Assembly (NCBI GenBank): GCA_003164455.1
Contig: PLTJ01000068.1
Span: 4,141-39,949, forward strand
Length of the DNA: 35,809 nucleotides
Direction: 5' to 3'
DNA from: Acetobacteraceae bacterium
Lineage (GTDB): Bacteria > Pseudomonadota > Alphaproteobacteria > Acetobacterales > Acetobacteraceae
Of the stretch, positions 8,748 through 17,368 are shown piece after piece. Under the pieces are notes generated by a model that searched no databases, had not been told where the DNA came from, and worked only from the letters and a program-made list of their open reading frames with translations. How positions within the stretch are numbered: position 1 is the stretch's first letter; every line of letters begins with the position of its first letter. Position numbers and translations under genes: made by a program.

Positions 8748-9599
8748 ATGGAGATCGTTACCCGCTTCGCCCCCAGCCCGACCGGCTATTTGCACCTCGG
8801 CCACGCCTTCTCGGCGCTGACCGCTTGGCGGCGGGCGCGGCAGGCCGGGGGGCGCTTCCTGCTACGGCTGGAGGACATTGACCCCGGGCGCTGCCGGCCG
8901 GAATTTTCTACCGCGATCCTGGACGACCTGGCTTGGCTGGGGCTCGATTGGGATGGCGAGGTGCGCGTGCAGTCCGCGCATCTACCCGACTACCGGACCG
9001 TACTGGACGGGCTGGCGGCGCGGGGCTTGGTGTATCCCTGTTTCTGCACACGGGCAAAAATCGCTCGCGAGGTGGCCGAGTCGGCCGCCGCCCCGCATGG
9101 GCCGGATGGTGCGCCGCTTTATCCCGGCACCTGCCGCCGTCTGCCCGAGGCGGTGCGGGCGGCACGACTGGCCGCTGGCGAGGAGCATGCATTGCGGCTG
9201 GACATGGTACGGGCCCTCGCGGTTGTGCCGGGACCGCTGGACTATGAGGAAGAAGGGAAGGGATCGGTGGCCTGCAACCCAGCGCGCTTCGGCGACGTTG
9301 TGCTGGCGCGCAAGGACGCGCCGGCCAGTTACCATCTCTGTGTGACGCATGACGATGCCTTGCAGGGGGTGACGCTGGTGACCCGCGGCGAAGACCTGAA
9401 GCCGGCGACTGACGTACATCGGCTGCTGCAGGCGCTGATGGGCTGGCCGGTGCCGCACTACGCGCACCACGCCCTGCTGACCGACGCCACCGGGCAGCGC
9501 TTGGCCAAGCGCGACCGCGCGGAGACACTGCGGCAGATGCGCGCCGCCGGTATGACGCCGGCCGAACTGAGGGCGCGCCTCGGCGCGGCGGGAGCGTAA
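8748..9599 (+). CDS. gluQ: Glutamyl-Q tRNA(Asp) synthetase
   Basis: The 283-residue product is a class I synthetase core lacking the anticodon-binding domain, which distinguishes GluQ from GluRS. It charges the queuosine base of tRNA(Asp) with glutamate. ATG 8748 gives the canonical start MEIVTRFAPSPTGYLHLGHA with the HIGH-type motif HLGH; the ORF-track start at 8685 overlaps the divergent hydrolase gene. Other marks are LRLEDIDPGRCRPEF, a zinc site made from CFC near residue 100 and a downstream Y-x3-C (YPGTC), RFGDVVLARKDAPASYHL, TRGEDL, and a KMSKS-like loop RLAKRD. All active-site blocks are present. On my reading it is the last chromosomal gene before the integrated element, whose left repeat begins 155 bases after this stop. 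Confidence 0.96.
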   Translation: MEIVTRFAPSPTGYLHLGHAFSALTAWRRARQAGGRFLLRLEDIDPGRCRPEFSTAILDDLAWLGLDWDGEVRVQSAHLPDYRTVLDGLAARGLVYPCFCTRAKIAREVAESAAAPHGPDGAPLYPGTCRRLPEAVRAARLAAGEEHALRLDMVRALAVVPGPLDYEEEGKGSVACNPARFGDVVLARKDAPASYHLCVTHDDALQGVTLVTRGEDLKPATDVHRLLQALMGWPVPHYAHHALLTDATGQRLAKRDRAETLRQMRAAGMTPAELRARLGAAGA

Positions 9600-9754
9600 C
9601 GGAAGGTCGGCAGCACGGTTGTTGCGTCGGATACAGCGGCTGCGTCGGATGCCCTCCGATAGGCGAGCGGAAGGCGTGCCGCCCGGCTGCGAACCGGCGA
9701 CGGGGGGCGGGGTGTTCTTGCGTGACGATGCCGACCCGTTGGTCGCGTGATGGA

Positions 9755-9768
9755 TAAGGGGTCCTTAA
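9755..9768. repeat. Left 14-bp direct repeat (candidate attL)
   Basis: TAAGGGGTCCTTAA is identical to 25659-25672. The base before differs (A here, T at the right), so this copy reads ATAA-N7-TTAA. It lies 155 bases after gluQ, and an unusually AT-rich stretch begins about 20 bases to its right. Confidence 0.65.
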
Positions 9769-9797
9769 AGGCGAATGAGGCGTAATACCATGTAATC

Positions 9798-9846
9798 GTT
9801 ATAATAATCTCCTAGACGCTCGGTTCTAGGTAACGTTTGTATAACG
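9798..9846. repeat. Nested inverted repeats in an AT-rich stretch near the left end
   Basis: CGTTAT (9798-9803) pairs with ATAACG (9841-9846), and inside it CCTAGA (9811-9816) pairs with TCTAGG (9825-9830). The region is far more AT-rich than its neighbours. GTATAACG also occurs near the integrase at 25511-25518. It may be an integrase or regulator binding region or a promoter; this is unproven. Confidence 0.4.
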
Positions 9847-9864
9847 AGACGCCCGATGTGCTAG

Positions 9865-10317
9865 CCTTCACGCCGGGCACGGACAAGCCAAATTCCCAAA
9901 GGAAAATCCGTCCTGCGGCGCCGGCACCTGAGCGAGAGCCAGGCGGATATCACACCCCGTCCCGCAGCGTCTGCCGGCCTATCCCCGCCGTCCGCGCCGC
10001 TATCCCGCGGGTCACCCAGCCCTGCCGCCGCGCGCTACACCTTCGCTTGGTTGACGCATGCCTACGTCGACTTGGACCTTTATCCAAGCGGGACCGTTTC
10101 GAAAGTGCAGCACTGGGCTCGTCCCTTCAAGATCTACTTGAACGGGCGCTGGGTCAGCAGCGTTGGATGCCAGGGCACCCGTATAACCGGTGTCAGGGAA
10201 GAGAGGATTATCGCGGGCAACGATAGGCATGCCTATGCGGGTATTTGCGAGGCAACCATCGGGTTCGCCTTCCTGGATACGTTGCTACCGGATGCCACTC
10301 GGCTGGTGGCAAGATGA
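9865..10317 (+). pseudogene. Open frame without a usable start; possible gene remnant
   Basis: After an in-frame TAG at 9862-9864, frame 1 stays open to the stop at 10315-10317 (150 codons). The last 93 residues look protein-like: RYTFAWLTHAYVDLDLYPSG, KIYLNGRWVSSVGCQG, and AGICEATIGFAFLDTLLP suggest a beta-rich domain. The preceding part is rich in Pro, Ser and Ala like a linker. There is no ATG or GTG in this frame; the only standard start is TTG 10051, which would give 88 residues without a clear ribosome site. I do not recognise the domain. It may be the 3' end of a gene cut off when cargo was acquired, or noncoding. The overlapping frame 9837-10226 looks less protein-like. The 851-base stretch 9600-10450 otherwise holds only the repeats listed. 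Confidence 0.35.
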
Positions 10318-10357
10318 TCGGGCTCGATCCCCGCCCCTGCGTTGGCGGCGATTCGGC

Positions 10358-10386
10358 TTGACATTGTGACGGGCACGGACCATTCG
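10358..10386 (+). promoter_or_regulatory. Possible promoter of the helicase-nuclease gene
   Basis: A perfect TTGACA hexamer (10358-10363) lies 88 bases before the ATG at 10451. The hexamer 17 bases later, CATTCG, is a poor -10. The call therefore rests on the -35 and position only. Confidence 0.25.
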
Positions 10387-10450
10387 TGCCGCCCGTCGCT
10401 GTGCGCGGCCTCAGCTTCGAACGGCCGCTGCTTCGGAGCTGCTAGCCGCT

Positions 10451-13400
10451 ATGGAAGACAGCAGGGACTCCCCGACCGAAGCGGAGCCAAGTGATCGGGA
10501 GGAAGTGAAGACAGCTTCCCAGGGAGCGCCGCAGGCTCCAGGCTCCGTGTCCTTGTCGGCCACCGTTCTGCCCGCGATCAACGTGGCGCTCTGGGCCAAC
10601 CATGTTCCAGTGCTCTCCGAACTCAGCCTCGGAAACGACACCGCCGACCGCCTGGATGACGTGGAGATCGAGGTCGAGAGCATCCCGCCAGCGGTGCGGA
10701 GCCGAAGCTGGCGCCTCGCTCAGGTGAGCAGCGGCCAGATGTGCGTCCTCAAGGACCTCGACATCAAGCTTGATGGCCCCTGGCTTGCCAGCCTCACCGA
10801 GAGCGTCCGCGGCACCGTGATCTTCAGGGCCAAGTGCGGCGAGAGGCTGCTGGTCGAGGTCGAGCGGGAGGTCCGGTTCCTTGCCCATAACGAGTGGGGC
10901 GGATCCGCGGCCATTCCCGATGTGCTCGCGGCGTTCGTTGAGCCCAACGACCCTGCCGTGCCAGTGGTGCTACGCAAGGCATCCGACCTGCTGCGTGCCC
11001 AGAGCAAGCCGGACAGCCTGGAAGGCTATCAAGCGACATCGAAGCAGCGGCTGTGGGAACAGGCGGCAGCGATCTGGAGCGCGGTTTGCTCGCTCGACAT
11101 CCGTTACGTGAACCCGCCGCCATCCTTCGAGCGGGAAGGCCAGCGGATCAGGCCGCCGAGTCAGGTGCTGCATGAGCGGCTCGCGACCTGCCTCGATCTC
11201 GCCGTGCTGTTCGGCGCCTGCCTGGAGCACGTCGGCCTCCGCCCGCTGATCGTGCTCACCAAGGGCCACGCCTTCGCTGGCGTCTGGCTTTCGCGCCACG
11301 ACTTCGGGGCGTCCGTCGCGAGCGATGCGCCGAGCCTCCGCACCCGCCTCGCGCTGCACGATCTGCTGGTTTTCGAGACCACGCTGTGCTGTCAGTCCCC
11401 AGCCCCGGGGTTCAAGAGGGCCTGCGCCGCGGGCACCGAACGCGTTGCGGCGGAGTTCGACGGGGAGTTTGAGGGCATTGTCGATGTGATGCGTGCCCGC
11501 CAGCGGCGGATCTTGCCGATGGGGTCGGCCAGCGGCACCTACGCCCGCATCTCAATTCCCGGCGTCGCGGGCGATCTCCCGGAAGCGGGGCCGCCACAAA
11601 TCGAGGAGGCTCCTCCGCTTCGCGATGACGAGGACGAGCCCGATGCCGAAGCGGCCCCTGCCAGCGCCGCGGACCGCCTCGCCCGATGGCAGAAGCGCCT
11701 GCTTGACCTGTCGGGGCGCAACCGCCTCCTGAACCTGCGGGTGGGGGGCAAGCAGGCCCTCGCGATAGACTGCCACGATCCGGCCAAGCTCGAGGACGCG
11801 CTGGCGGGGATGCGCGGCGTCCCGAAGGCAGCCCCGTTCCGCTTCCAGCCATGGCCGGACCTAATGTCCGGCGCTGACCCGCGAAGCGCCGTGCTCCACC
11901 GCGATCGGATGAACGAAGCTGCGGACCGTGCCTTTGCCCGCGATGCCCAGGAAAAGCGCGAGCTCCTTGTCGCGCTGGACGAGGAGAAGCTCCAGGGGGC
12001 GCTGACCGAGCTCTACCGGACGGCGCGGGCCGCGGCGCAGGAGGGCGGAGCGAACACCCTCTTCTTGACGATCGGCGCTCTGCTCTGGAAGGCGAAGGGC
12101 AAGGACAAGCCCTACCGGGCGCCGCTTGTCCTGGTGCCGGCCATCCTGGAGCGCCCGAGCGTCCGCTCAGGCTTCCGCCTCCGCGCCCACGATGACGAGA
12201 CGCGCGTGAACTCCACGCTGCTGGAGATGCTCAAGGAGGAGTACGGGATCCGCCTGCCCGACATGGAAGCCGCCCTGCCCGAGGATGGTTCCGGCCTCGA
12301 CGTGAACGCGATTCTCGACGCGTTCCGGAGGCAGGTGCGGGAAATCCCCGGCTGGGAGGTGACCGAGGACATCGCGATCACCAACCTGTCCTTCACCAAG
12401 TACCTGATGTGGAAGGACCTGACCGATCGCGCGGACGAGCTGCGGGCGAACGAAGTTGCCCGCCGCCTGATGGACGGGGCGCAGGAAACGGATGCAGTGG
12501 AGCCGTCGTCCAGCCATGGTGGCGCCCATGAGGACTACGTCGGGGCCACCCTTGACGAAGATCCCATGCTTGCCACCCTTGCCTGCCCGATGGAGGCCGA
12601 TTCCTCGCAGCTGCGCGCCGTGGCGGCGGCCGCGCACGGCGAGAGCTATGTTCTGATCGGGCCGCCCGGCACGGGCAAGAGCCAGACGATCGCCAATATC
12701 ATCTCGAACACGCTCGCGCAGGGGCGCAGCGTGCTGTTCGTCGCCGAGAAGCGCGCCGCGCTGGAGGTTGTGCAGCGTCGTCTCCGCATGGCCGGGTTGG
12801 GCGATTTCTGCCTCGACCTTTTCTCGGTCAAGGCATCGAAGATGGCCGTGCTGGAGCAGCTCAACCACGCCCAGGAGGCCAGGGAGACCATCGATCCTGG
12901 CGAGTGGGCCACCGCCCATCAGGAGGGCGCGGATCTCCGCGCCGAACTCAATGGGTATGTCCGCGAACTCCATCGTCGAGGGCGGAACGGCTGGACGGCA
13001 TACCGGGCGATCGGCTGCATCCTCCGGGCCGAGACAGGCGGCGTGCCGGATGTCTCGCTTTCCTGGCCGGATGCCGACACCCACGATGCGGCCGCATACC
13101 AGAAACTGGTCGAAGCGGTCGAGGACGCGGCCGCCGTCTTCTCGCGCCTGAGCGACATCGCGGCATGCACGGCCCTCGTCGGGATCGATCGGCCCGAATG
13201 GTCGCCAAGCTGGCAAGCCGCGATCGTGGAGGCAGCGCGAGCCTCGGCCATGGCCCTCGGACACCTGCAGAAGGCGGCGGCGCCGGCGGTCCGCGCGCTG
13301 TCTCTCCCGGCGGAACTGCCGCTCACCCTCCAGGCGTTCCGCGCCATTGACGCCCTTGCGGGCATGCTCCTCGATCCGGCATCCCAGGAAGCGGCCTGGG

Positions 13401-16400
13401 CGCTGGCAAGCGGGTCCCAGGACACCCTGGACGCACTGCGGTCTGCCGCAGAGGTCGCGCGGGCTCACGCCGATCTGGCGAGCCGCCTGTCGACCCAATG
13501 GACCCCGGATGTGAAGGGCCTCCCCTTAACGTCCCTCCTGGCCGACTGGCGGGAGGCGGCCACACGTTGGTGGCCCGCGCGCCGATCCCGGCAAAAGGCG
13601 ATCCTGGAGCGCCTCCGCGCCGCCGCTGCGGATGTGCCCGAGGATCCGGTCCCCGACCTCCAGAAGCTTATCGCCATGGCAGCCAAGGAAGCAGAGCTAG
13701 GCGCCCTGGCGGAGCATCTCGCACCGACGCTCGGGCGGCGCTGGCGGGGCCTCCAGACAGATTTTTCACGCCTCGACGAAGCAGGCCAGAAGGCTACTGG
13801 CATCAGGGCCGCCGCGGCCGCCTGCGCGCCCGATCCCACAACGCTGCTCGCGCTCCGGGGGCACATCCAGCGGCTGCTCGGCGATGGCGCGGACCTCCTG
13901 GCCAATGCGGGTGCGGTGGGTGCCCCGCTCCAGCATTTCCGGGCCGCCTACGCCGAGGCGATGGCCAGCCTCGCCGCGCTGGCCCCGCTGTGCTGCGGGG
14001 AGCCCCAGTCCGCGGTGGAGGAATCGCGGGAGGACTGGGCGACCGCGCTCGCGGAGCACCTCGGTGGCTGGGTTAGGAACGCAAGGCTCCTGCGGGATTG
14101 GTGCGGATGGCGCGGGGTCACGCAGCGGGCCGAGTCCATCGGTCTCGCCCCCCTTCTCAGGGCCATGGAGAGCGGCAGCGTCGCCGTTGCCGACACGCCG
14201 CGGGTGTTCGAGGCGAACTACGCGCGCTGGTGGATCAGCGTGGCTGTGGACGACCTGCCACGCCTGCGCGCCTTCGTGGCGGCCGCGCACGAGCAGCGGA
14301 TCGAGCGCTTCCGCGCCCTGGACAAAAAGCTTCTCGACCTGTCGGCGCGGTTCGCCCGAGCGGGGGTGATCGCAGGCGTCCCTGGCGCCGCCGAGAGATC
14401 AGCAAGCTCCGAGTTCGCGGTGCTGACGCACGAGTTGGCCAAGCGCCAGCGGCACCTGCCAGTGCGGCAGCTTCTCAACCGGATGCCGCATGCTCTCCGG
14501 CGACTCACCCCATGCCTGATGATGAGTCCGCTTTCCGTCGCCCAGTATCTCCCGGCCAACGCGGCGCCGTTCGACCTCGTGATCTTCGACGAGGCGTCCC
14601 AGATTCCCACGTGGGACGCAATCGGCGCGATTGGGCGTGGCCGCCAGGTCATCGTGGCCGGAGACCCGAAGCAGCTCCCGCCGACGCGCTTCTTCGAGCG
14701 CGTCATTCCGGAGTCCGGGGAAAACAGCGAAGGCGAAACGGTGGAGGTCGACACCGAGGATCTCGAATCCATCCTGGACGAGTGCCGCGGGGCGGGCATC
14801 CGCAACATCGAGCTCACGTGGCACTACCGGAGCCGCTACGAGGCGCTGATTGCATTCTCGAACTACCAGTACTACGGCGGGCGGCTGGTCACCTTCCCGT
14901 CCCCCGTGGTCAAGGACACCGCGGTGTCCTATCGGCATGTCGCCGACGGTGTCTACGCGCGGGCGGGCGCCCGGACCAACCAGGCCGAGGCCCAGGCGGT
15001 CGTGGCAGAGGTCGTGGGCCATCTCCGCGCCATCGCGGATGGCGGCCCCGAAAAGTCGATCGGCATTGTCTCATTCAACGCCGAGCAGCAAGCGCTGATC
15101 GAGAACCTGCTCGACCAGGCCCGCCGCGACGACCCATCCATCGAGCGGTTCTTCTCCGAAGACCTCGCCGAACCCGTCCTGGTGAAGAACCTTGAAGGCG
15201 TGCAGGGCGAGGAGCGAGACGTGATCATCTTCTCGCTCACCTATGGACCGGACGTCACTGGGCGCGTGTCCATGAACTTCGGCCCCATGAACCAGTCCGG
15301 CGGCGAGCGCCGTCTGAACGTCGCGGTCACCCGGGCGCGAGAAGCGATGATCGTGTTCGGCAGCCTGCGGGCGGACCACATCGACCTGAACCGGACCTCC
15401 ACCTCCGCGGTGGGGGTTGCCCACCTCAAGCAATTCCTCGCCTATGCAGAGCACGGAGCAAGAGCGTTCGCCACGGCCGCCACCGGACCGCTCGGCGATT
15501 TCGAAAGCCCATTCGAGGCGGCCGTGGCCGAACGGCTCCGGAACCTGGGCTGGGTGGTGCACCCACAAATCGGAGTGTCTGGGTTCCGCGTTGATCTCGG
15601 CGTGGTGAATGTCGACGCGCCAGGGGCCTACCTCGCCGGCGTCGAGTGCGACGGCGCGACCTACCACCGCGCCGCCTCGGCCCGGGACCGGGACAGGCTG
15701 CGTCAGGCCGTGCTGGAGAACCTCGGCTGGCGGATCCTGCGCGTGTGGTCAACCGACTGGTGGACGAACGCCCGCAGGGAAGCCGATCGACTGCACGCGG
15801 TGCTCAATGAGATGCTCCACGCGGCCAGAGAGGCCCGGTCCGCCGTGCAAGAGGCGAGCACTGCCGCTGCTGGACATGAAGTCGCGCCGCAAAACGCCGC
15901 GGTGGCGGAATCCGCTGAAGAATTCGCGGCGTCCGGGGACACCGCGCCTGCCAGCGCGGCGCCGCCCGACCTCACCGCTGGGCTCGATCCCGAGCGCTTC
16001 TACGATATTGATTACGTTCCGCGCCTGACCACCCTGGTCGAGGTTATCCTGCGCGCCGAGGCTCCGATGCGCGACGAGCAGCTTGCCCAGCGTGTCGCCC
16101 GCGCACACGGTTTCCAACGCACGGGTCGACGCATCAGGGACGCCGTGTTTGCCCTTGTCCCCCGCGGCTGCGCAATCACCAAGGAGTCCGAAGCTGCATT
16201 CATCTGGCCGCCGAGCATTGCGCCCTCGTCTTGGTCGGTCTTCCGCGATCCGGGGCGGGGAGAGCAGCGTGACCCCGCGGACGTGCCCATCGAGGAACTG
16301 GCTGCGCTCGCGCGCCGTGTCCTCCATGGCGCCGCGGATGAGGAGGCGGCTCTTATCCTTATGCGCGACGCCTGTGGCTTGGCAAAGCTGCGCGACGCCA

Positions 16401-16453
16401 CTAGGGAGCGCTGCGAGGCGGCAATTCGGAAGGTAAGCGGCACTCTGATCTAG
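10451..16453 (+). CDS. DUF4011 / SF1 helicase / Vsr-like nuclease / DUF3320 giant protein (Hhe-type anti-phage protein)
   Basis: The product is 2000 residues. Residues about 200-290 hold a transglutaminase-like core (TCLDLAVLFGACLEHVG with Cys247, and KGHAFAGVW with His273). DUF4011 begins near 408 (RLARWQKRLLDLSGRNRLLNL). An SF1 DNA2/NAM7-type helicase follows: Walker A GPPGTGKS at 737-744, Walker B DEAS at 1380-1383, AGDPKQLPPT, and the C-terminal motifs GVQGEERDVIIFSLTYG and RRLNVAVTRAREAM. A PD-(D/E)XK domain of the MTES_1575/Vsr type starts at about 1683 ([35 protein letters not shown] with Glu1732). A DUF3320 segment lies near 1859-1905. The single-gene system DUF4011-helicase-Vsr was reported as the anti-phage gene Hhe (Gao and colleagues 2020, from memory). 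All motor and nuclease motifs look intact. It is the main cargo of the island. Confidence 0.88.
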   Translation: MEDSRDSPTEAEPSDREEVKTASQGAPQAPGSVSLSATVLPAINVALWANHVPVLSELSLGNDTADRLDDVEIEVESIPPAVRSRSWRLAQVSSGQMCVLKDLDIKLDGPWLASLTESVRGTVIFRAKCGERLLVEVEREVRFLAHNEWGGSAAIPDVLAAFVEPNDPAVPVVLRKASDLLRAQSKPDSLEGYQATSKQRLWEQAAAIWSAVCSLDIRYVNPPPSFEREGQRIRPPSQVLHERLATCLDLAVLFGACLEHVGLRPLIVLTKGHAFAGVWLSRHDFGASVASDAPSLRTRLALHDLLVFETTLCCQSPAPGFKRACAAGTERVAAEFDGEFEGIVDVMRARQRRILPMGSASGTYARISIPGVAGDLPEAGPPQIEEAPPLRDDEDEPDAEAAPASAADRLARWQKRLLDLSGRNRLLNLRVGGKQALAIDCHDPAKLEDALAGMRGVPKAAPFRFQPWPDLMSGADPRSAVLHRDRMNEAADRAFARDAQEKRELLVALDEEKLQGALTELYRTARAAAQEGGANTLFLTIGALLWKAKGKDKPYRAPLVLVPAILERPSVRSGFRLRAHDDETRVNSTLLEMLKEEYGIRLPDMEAALPEDGSGLDVNAILDAFRRQVREIPGWEVTEDIAITNLSFTKYLMWKDLTDRADELRANEVARRLMDGAQETDAVEPSSSHGGAHEDYVGATLDEDPMLATLACPMEADSSQLRAVAAAAHGESYVLIGPPGTGKSQTIANIISNTLAQGRSVLFVAEKRAALEVVQRRLRMAGLGDFCLDLFSVKASKMAVLEQLNHAQEARETIDPGEWATAHQEGADLRAELNGYVRELHRRGRNGWTAYRAIGCILRAETGGVPDVSLSWPDADTHDAAAYQKLVEAVEDAAAVFSRLSDIAACTALVGIDRPEWSPSWQAAIVEAARASAMALGHLQKAAAPAVRALSLPAELPLTLQAFRAIDALAGMLLDPASQEAAWALASGSQDTLDALRSAAEVARAHADLASRLSTQWTPDVKGLPLTSLLADWREAATRWWPARRSRQKAILERLRAAAADVPEDPVPDLQKLIAMAAKEAELGALAEHLAPTLGRRWRGLQTDFSRLDEAGQKATGIRAAAAACAPDPTTLLALRGHIQRLLGDGADLLANAGAVGAPLQHFRAAYAEAMASLAALAPLCCGEPQSAVEESREDWATALAEHLGGWVRNARLLRDWCGWRGVTQRAESIGLAPLLRAMESGSVAVADTPRVFEANYARWWISVAVDDLPRLRAFVAAAHEQRIERFRALDKKLLDLSARFARAGVIAGVPGAAERSASSEFAVLTHELAKRQRHLPVRQLLNRMPHALRRLTPCLMMSPLSVAQYLPANAAPFDLVIFDEASQIPTWDAIGAIGRGRQVIVAGDPKQLPPTRFFERVIPESGENSEGETVEVDTEDLESILDECRGAGIRNIELTWHYRSRYEALIAFSNYQYYGGRLVTFPSPVVKDTAVSYRHVADGVYARAGARTNQAEAQAVVAEVVGHLRAIADGGPEKSIGIVSFNAEQQALIENLLDQARRDDPSIERFFSEDLAEPVLVKNLEGVQGEERDVIIFSLTYGPDVTGRVSMNFGPMNQSGGERRLNVAVTRAREAMIVFGSLRADHIDLNRTSTSAVGVAHLKQFLAYAEHGARAFATAATGPLGDFESPFEAAVAERLRNLGWVVHPQIGVSGFRVDLGVVNVDAPGAYLAGVECDGATYHRAASARDRDRLRQAVLENLGWRILRVWSTDWWTNARREADRLHAVLNEMLHAAREARSAVQEASTAAAGHEVAPQNAAVAESAEEFAASGDTAPASAAPPDLTAGLDPERFYDIDYVPRLTTLVEVILRAEAPMRDEQLAQRVARAHGFQRTGRRIRDAVFALVPRGCAITKESEAAFIWPPSIAPSSWSVFRDPGRGEQRDPADVPIEELAALARRVLHGAADEEAALILMRDACGLAKLRDATRERCEAAIRKVSGTLI

Positions 16454-16547
16454 CGGGACCAGGCACCAGAACCGCAGAGTGAGGCGCTTGAGGTACGCCA
16501 ACCACGCCGCCGTCCAGCGCTACGCGCAGAAGGCGGCGCTGCTGGGC

Positions 16548-16659
16548 AATGCGCGGAAACGTGGGGGGCTGTGTCATGCTGATCGTCCTATGCCTGTTCT
16601 TCCCGCCGGCCATCCCGTTCGTCATCCTCTACTATCTGTTCCGCGGCAGAGGGCAGCGG
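16548..16659 (+). repeat. Duplicated leader module, copy 1
   Basis: AATGCGCGGAAACGTGGGG through GGGCAGCGG is about 112 bp long and closely matches 17253-17368. It spans the ribosome site, the start codon and the first 28 codons (MLIVLC...FFPPAIPFVILYYLF) of two consecutive genes. Copy 1 has GGGGGG in place of the GGGGAGGAG ribosome site of copy 2. Confidence 0.85.
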
Positions 16660-17226
16660 CACCTGTTTTTCGTTGCACTGCTTGTTTTGACCGGATGCGC
16701 CACCGCTGCGCAGCGCCAGCCACAGCAAGCCGGTGCAGCGATAGGAGAGACGCCAGCGCAGTTTAGAGCTTGCCTGACGGCGGTCATCACCAAGCCTGAG
16801 TACGCTTCGCTGCTTCCGCACACCCCTGATCTCACAACGGGTCTATCCACGGCGCAGTTGACCGATGAGACCTTTATTTCTCCGGAAGGCGCTAGACTCC
16901 TTATCGCCAGACATCGTGAAGTGAGTTCCTGCCAAACATACTGTTTGAATGCACTCTTGCCCGTGAGACCGGATATGGTCCCGATCTTGGCCGACGAGTA
17001 CACCAAAGAGACCGCCCTTTCGGTGCAGTTGGTCGAGCGGAAGATCACCTGGGGGGAAGGCGCGCGGCAGGGTCAGGCGGTAATGAGTGACTTAGCCAAG
17101 CTCATCGTCGCTGCTGACCGGCAGTGGTTTGTGCAGCGCCAGGCCGCGGGTGCCGCATTGATGCGGTGGTCGGCACAAGAGCAGTTAGCCCAGCAGCGGA
17201 TGATCGACGCGATGAGCCACCCGTGA
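16576..17226 (+). CDS. Membrane/lipoprotein-like protein of unknown function
   Basis: I choose ATG 16576 (216 residues) because the aligned start of the paralogous next gene has a clear ribosome site there; the ORF-track start at 16549 lies inside the repeated leader. The N-terminus MLIVLCLFFPPAIPFVILYYLF is one hydrophobic segment. After an RGRGQRH turn comes a second, HLFFVALLVLTGCATAA, which ends in a good lipobox (LTGC, Cys41). That looks like an original lipoprotein signal placed behind the duplicated leader. The mature part has four further Cys (two in the pair SSCQTYC), is otherwise helical, and matches no family I know. The gene starts 122 bases after the helicase-nuclease gene on the same strand and may be co-transcribed. 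It could be a DNA-entry or envelope partner of the defence gene, or independent cargo. Confidence 0.7.
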   Translation: MLIVLCLFFPPAIPFVILYYLFRGRGQRHLFFVALLVLTGCATAAQRQPQQAGAAIGETPAQFRACLTAVITKPEYASLLPHTPDLTTGLSTAQLTDETFISPEGARLLIARHREVSSCQTYCLNALLPVRPDMVPILADEYTKETALSVQLVERKITWGEGARQGQAVMSDLAKLIVAADRQWFVQRQAAGAALMRWSAQEQLAQQRMIDAMSHP

Positions 17227-17252
17227 TGACCAATTGCGCGGTATTCGGCTCG

Positions 17253-17368
17253 AATGCGCGGAAACGTGGGGAGGAGACTGTGCCATGCTGATCGTTCTTT
17301 GCATCGTCTTCCCGCCGGCCATCCCCTTCGTCATCCTCTACTACCTGTTCCACGGCGGCGGGCAGCGG
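17253..17368 (+). repeat. Duplicated leader module, copy 2
   Basis: This is the second copy of the roughly 112-bp module at 16548-16659. It includes a strong GGGGAGGAG ribosome site 8 bases before ATG 17285 and encodes MLIVLC, then FPPAIPFVILYYLF. The differences are mostly synonymous third-base changes, suggesting the peptide is under selection. Confidence 0.85.

Noticed and set aside
9623-9650. TGCGTCGGAT repeated twice 18 bases apart after gluQ, considered as iterons or att sequence.
   Set aside because: There are only two short GC-rich copies and no counterpart at the other element end.
14098-15195. 365-codon frame and several other long frames inside the helicase-nuclease gene (for example 12167-13498 minus).
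   Set aside because: Their Arg/Pro/Gly-rich translations are typical shadows, and the host frame carries helicase motifs throughout.
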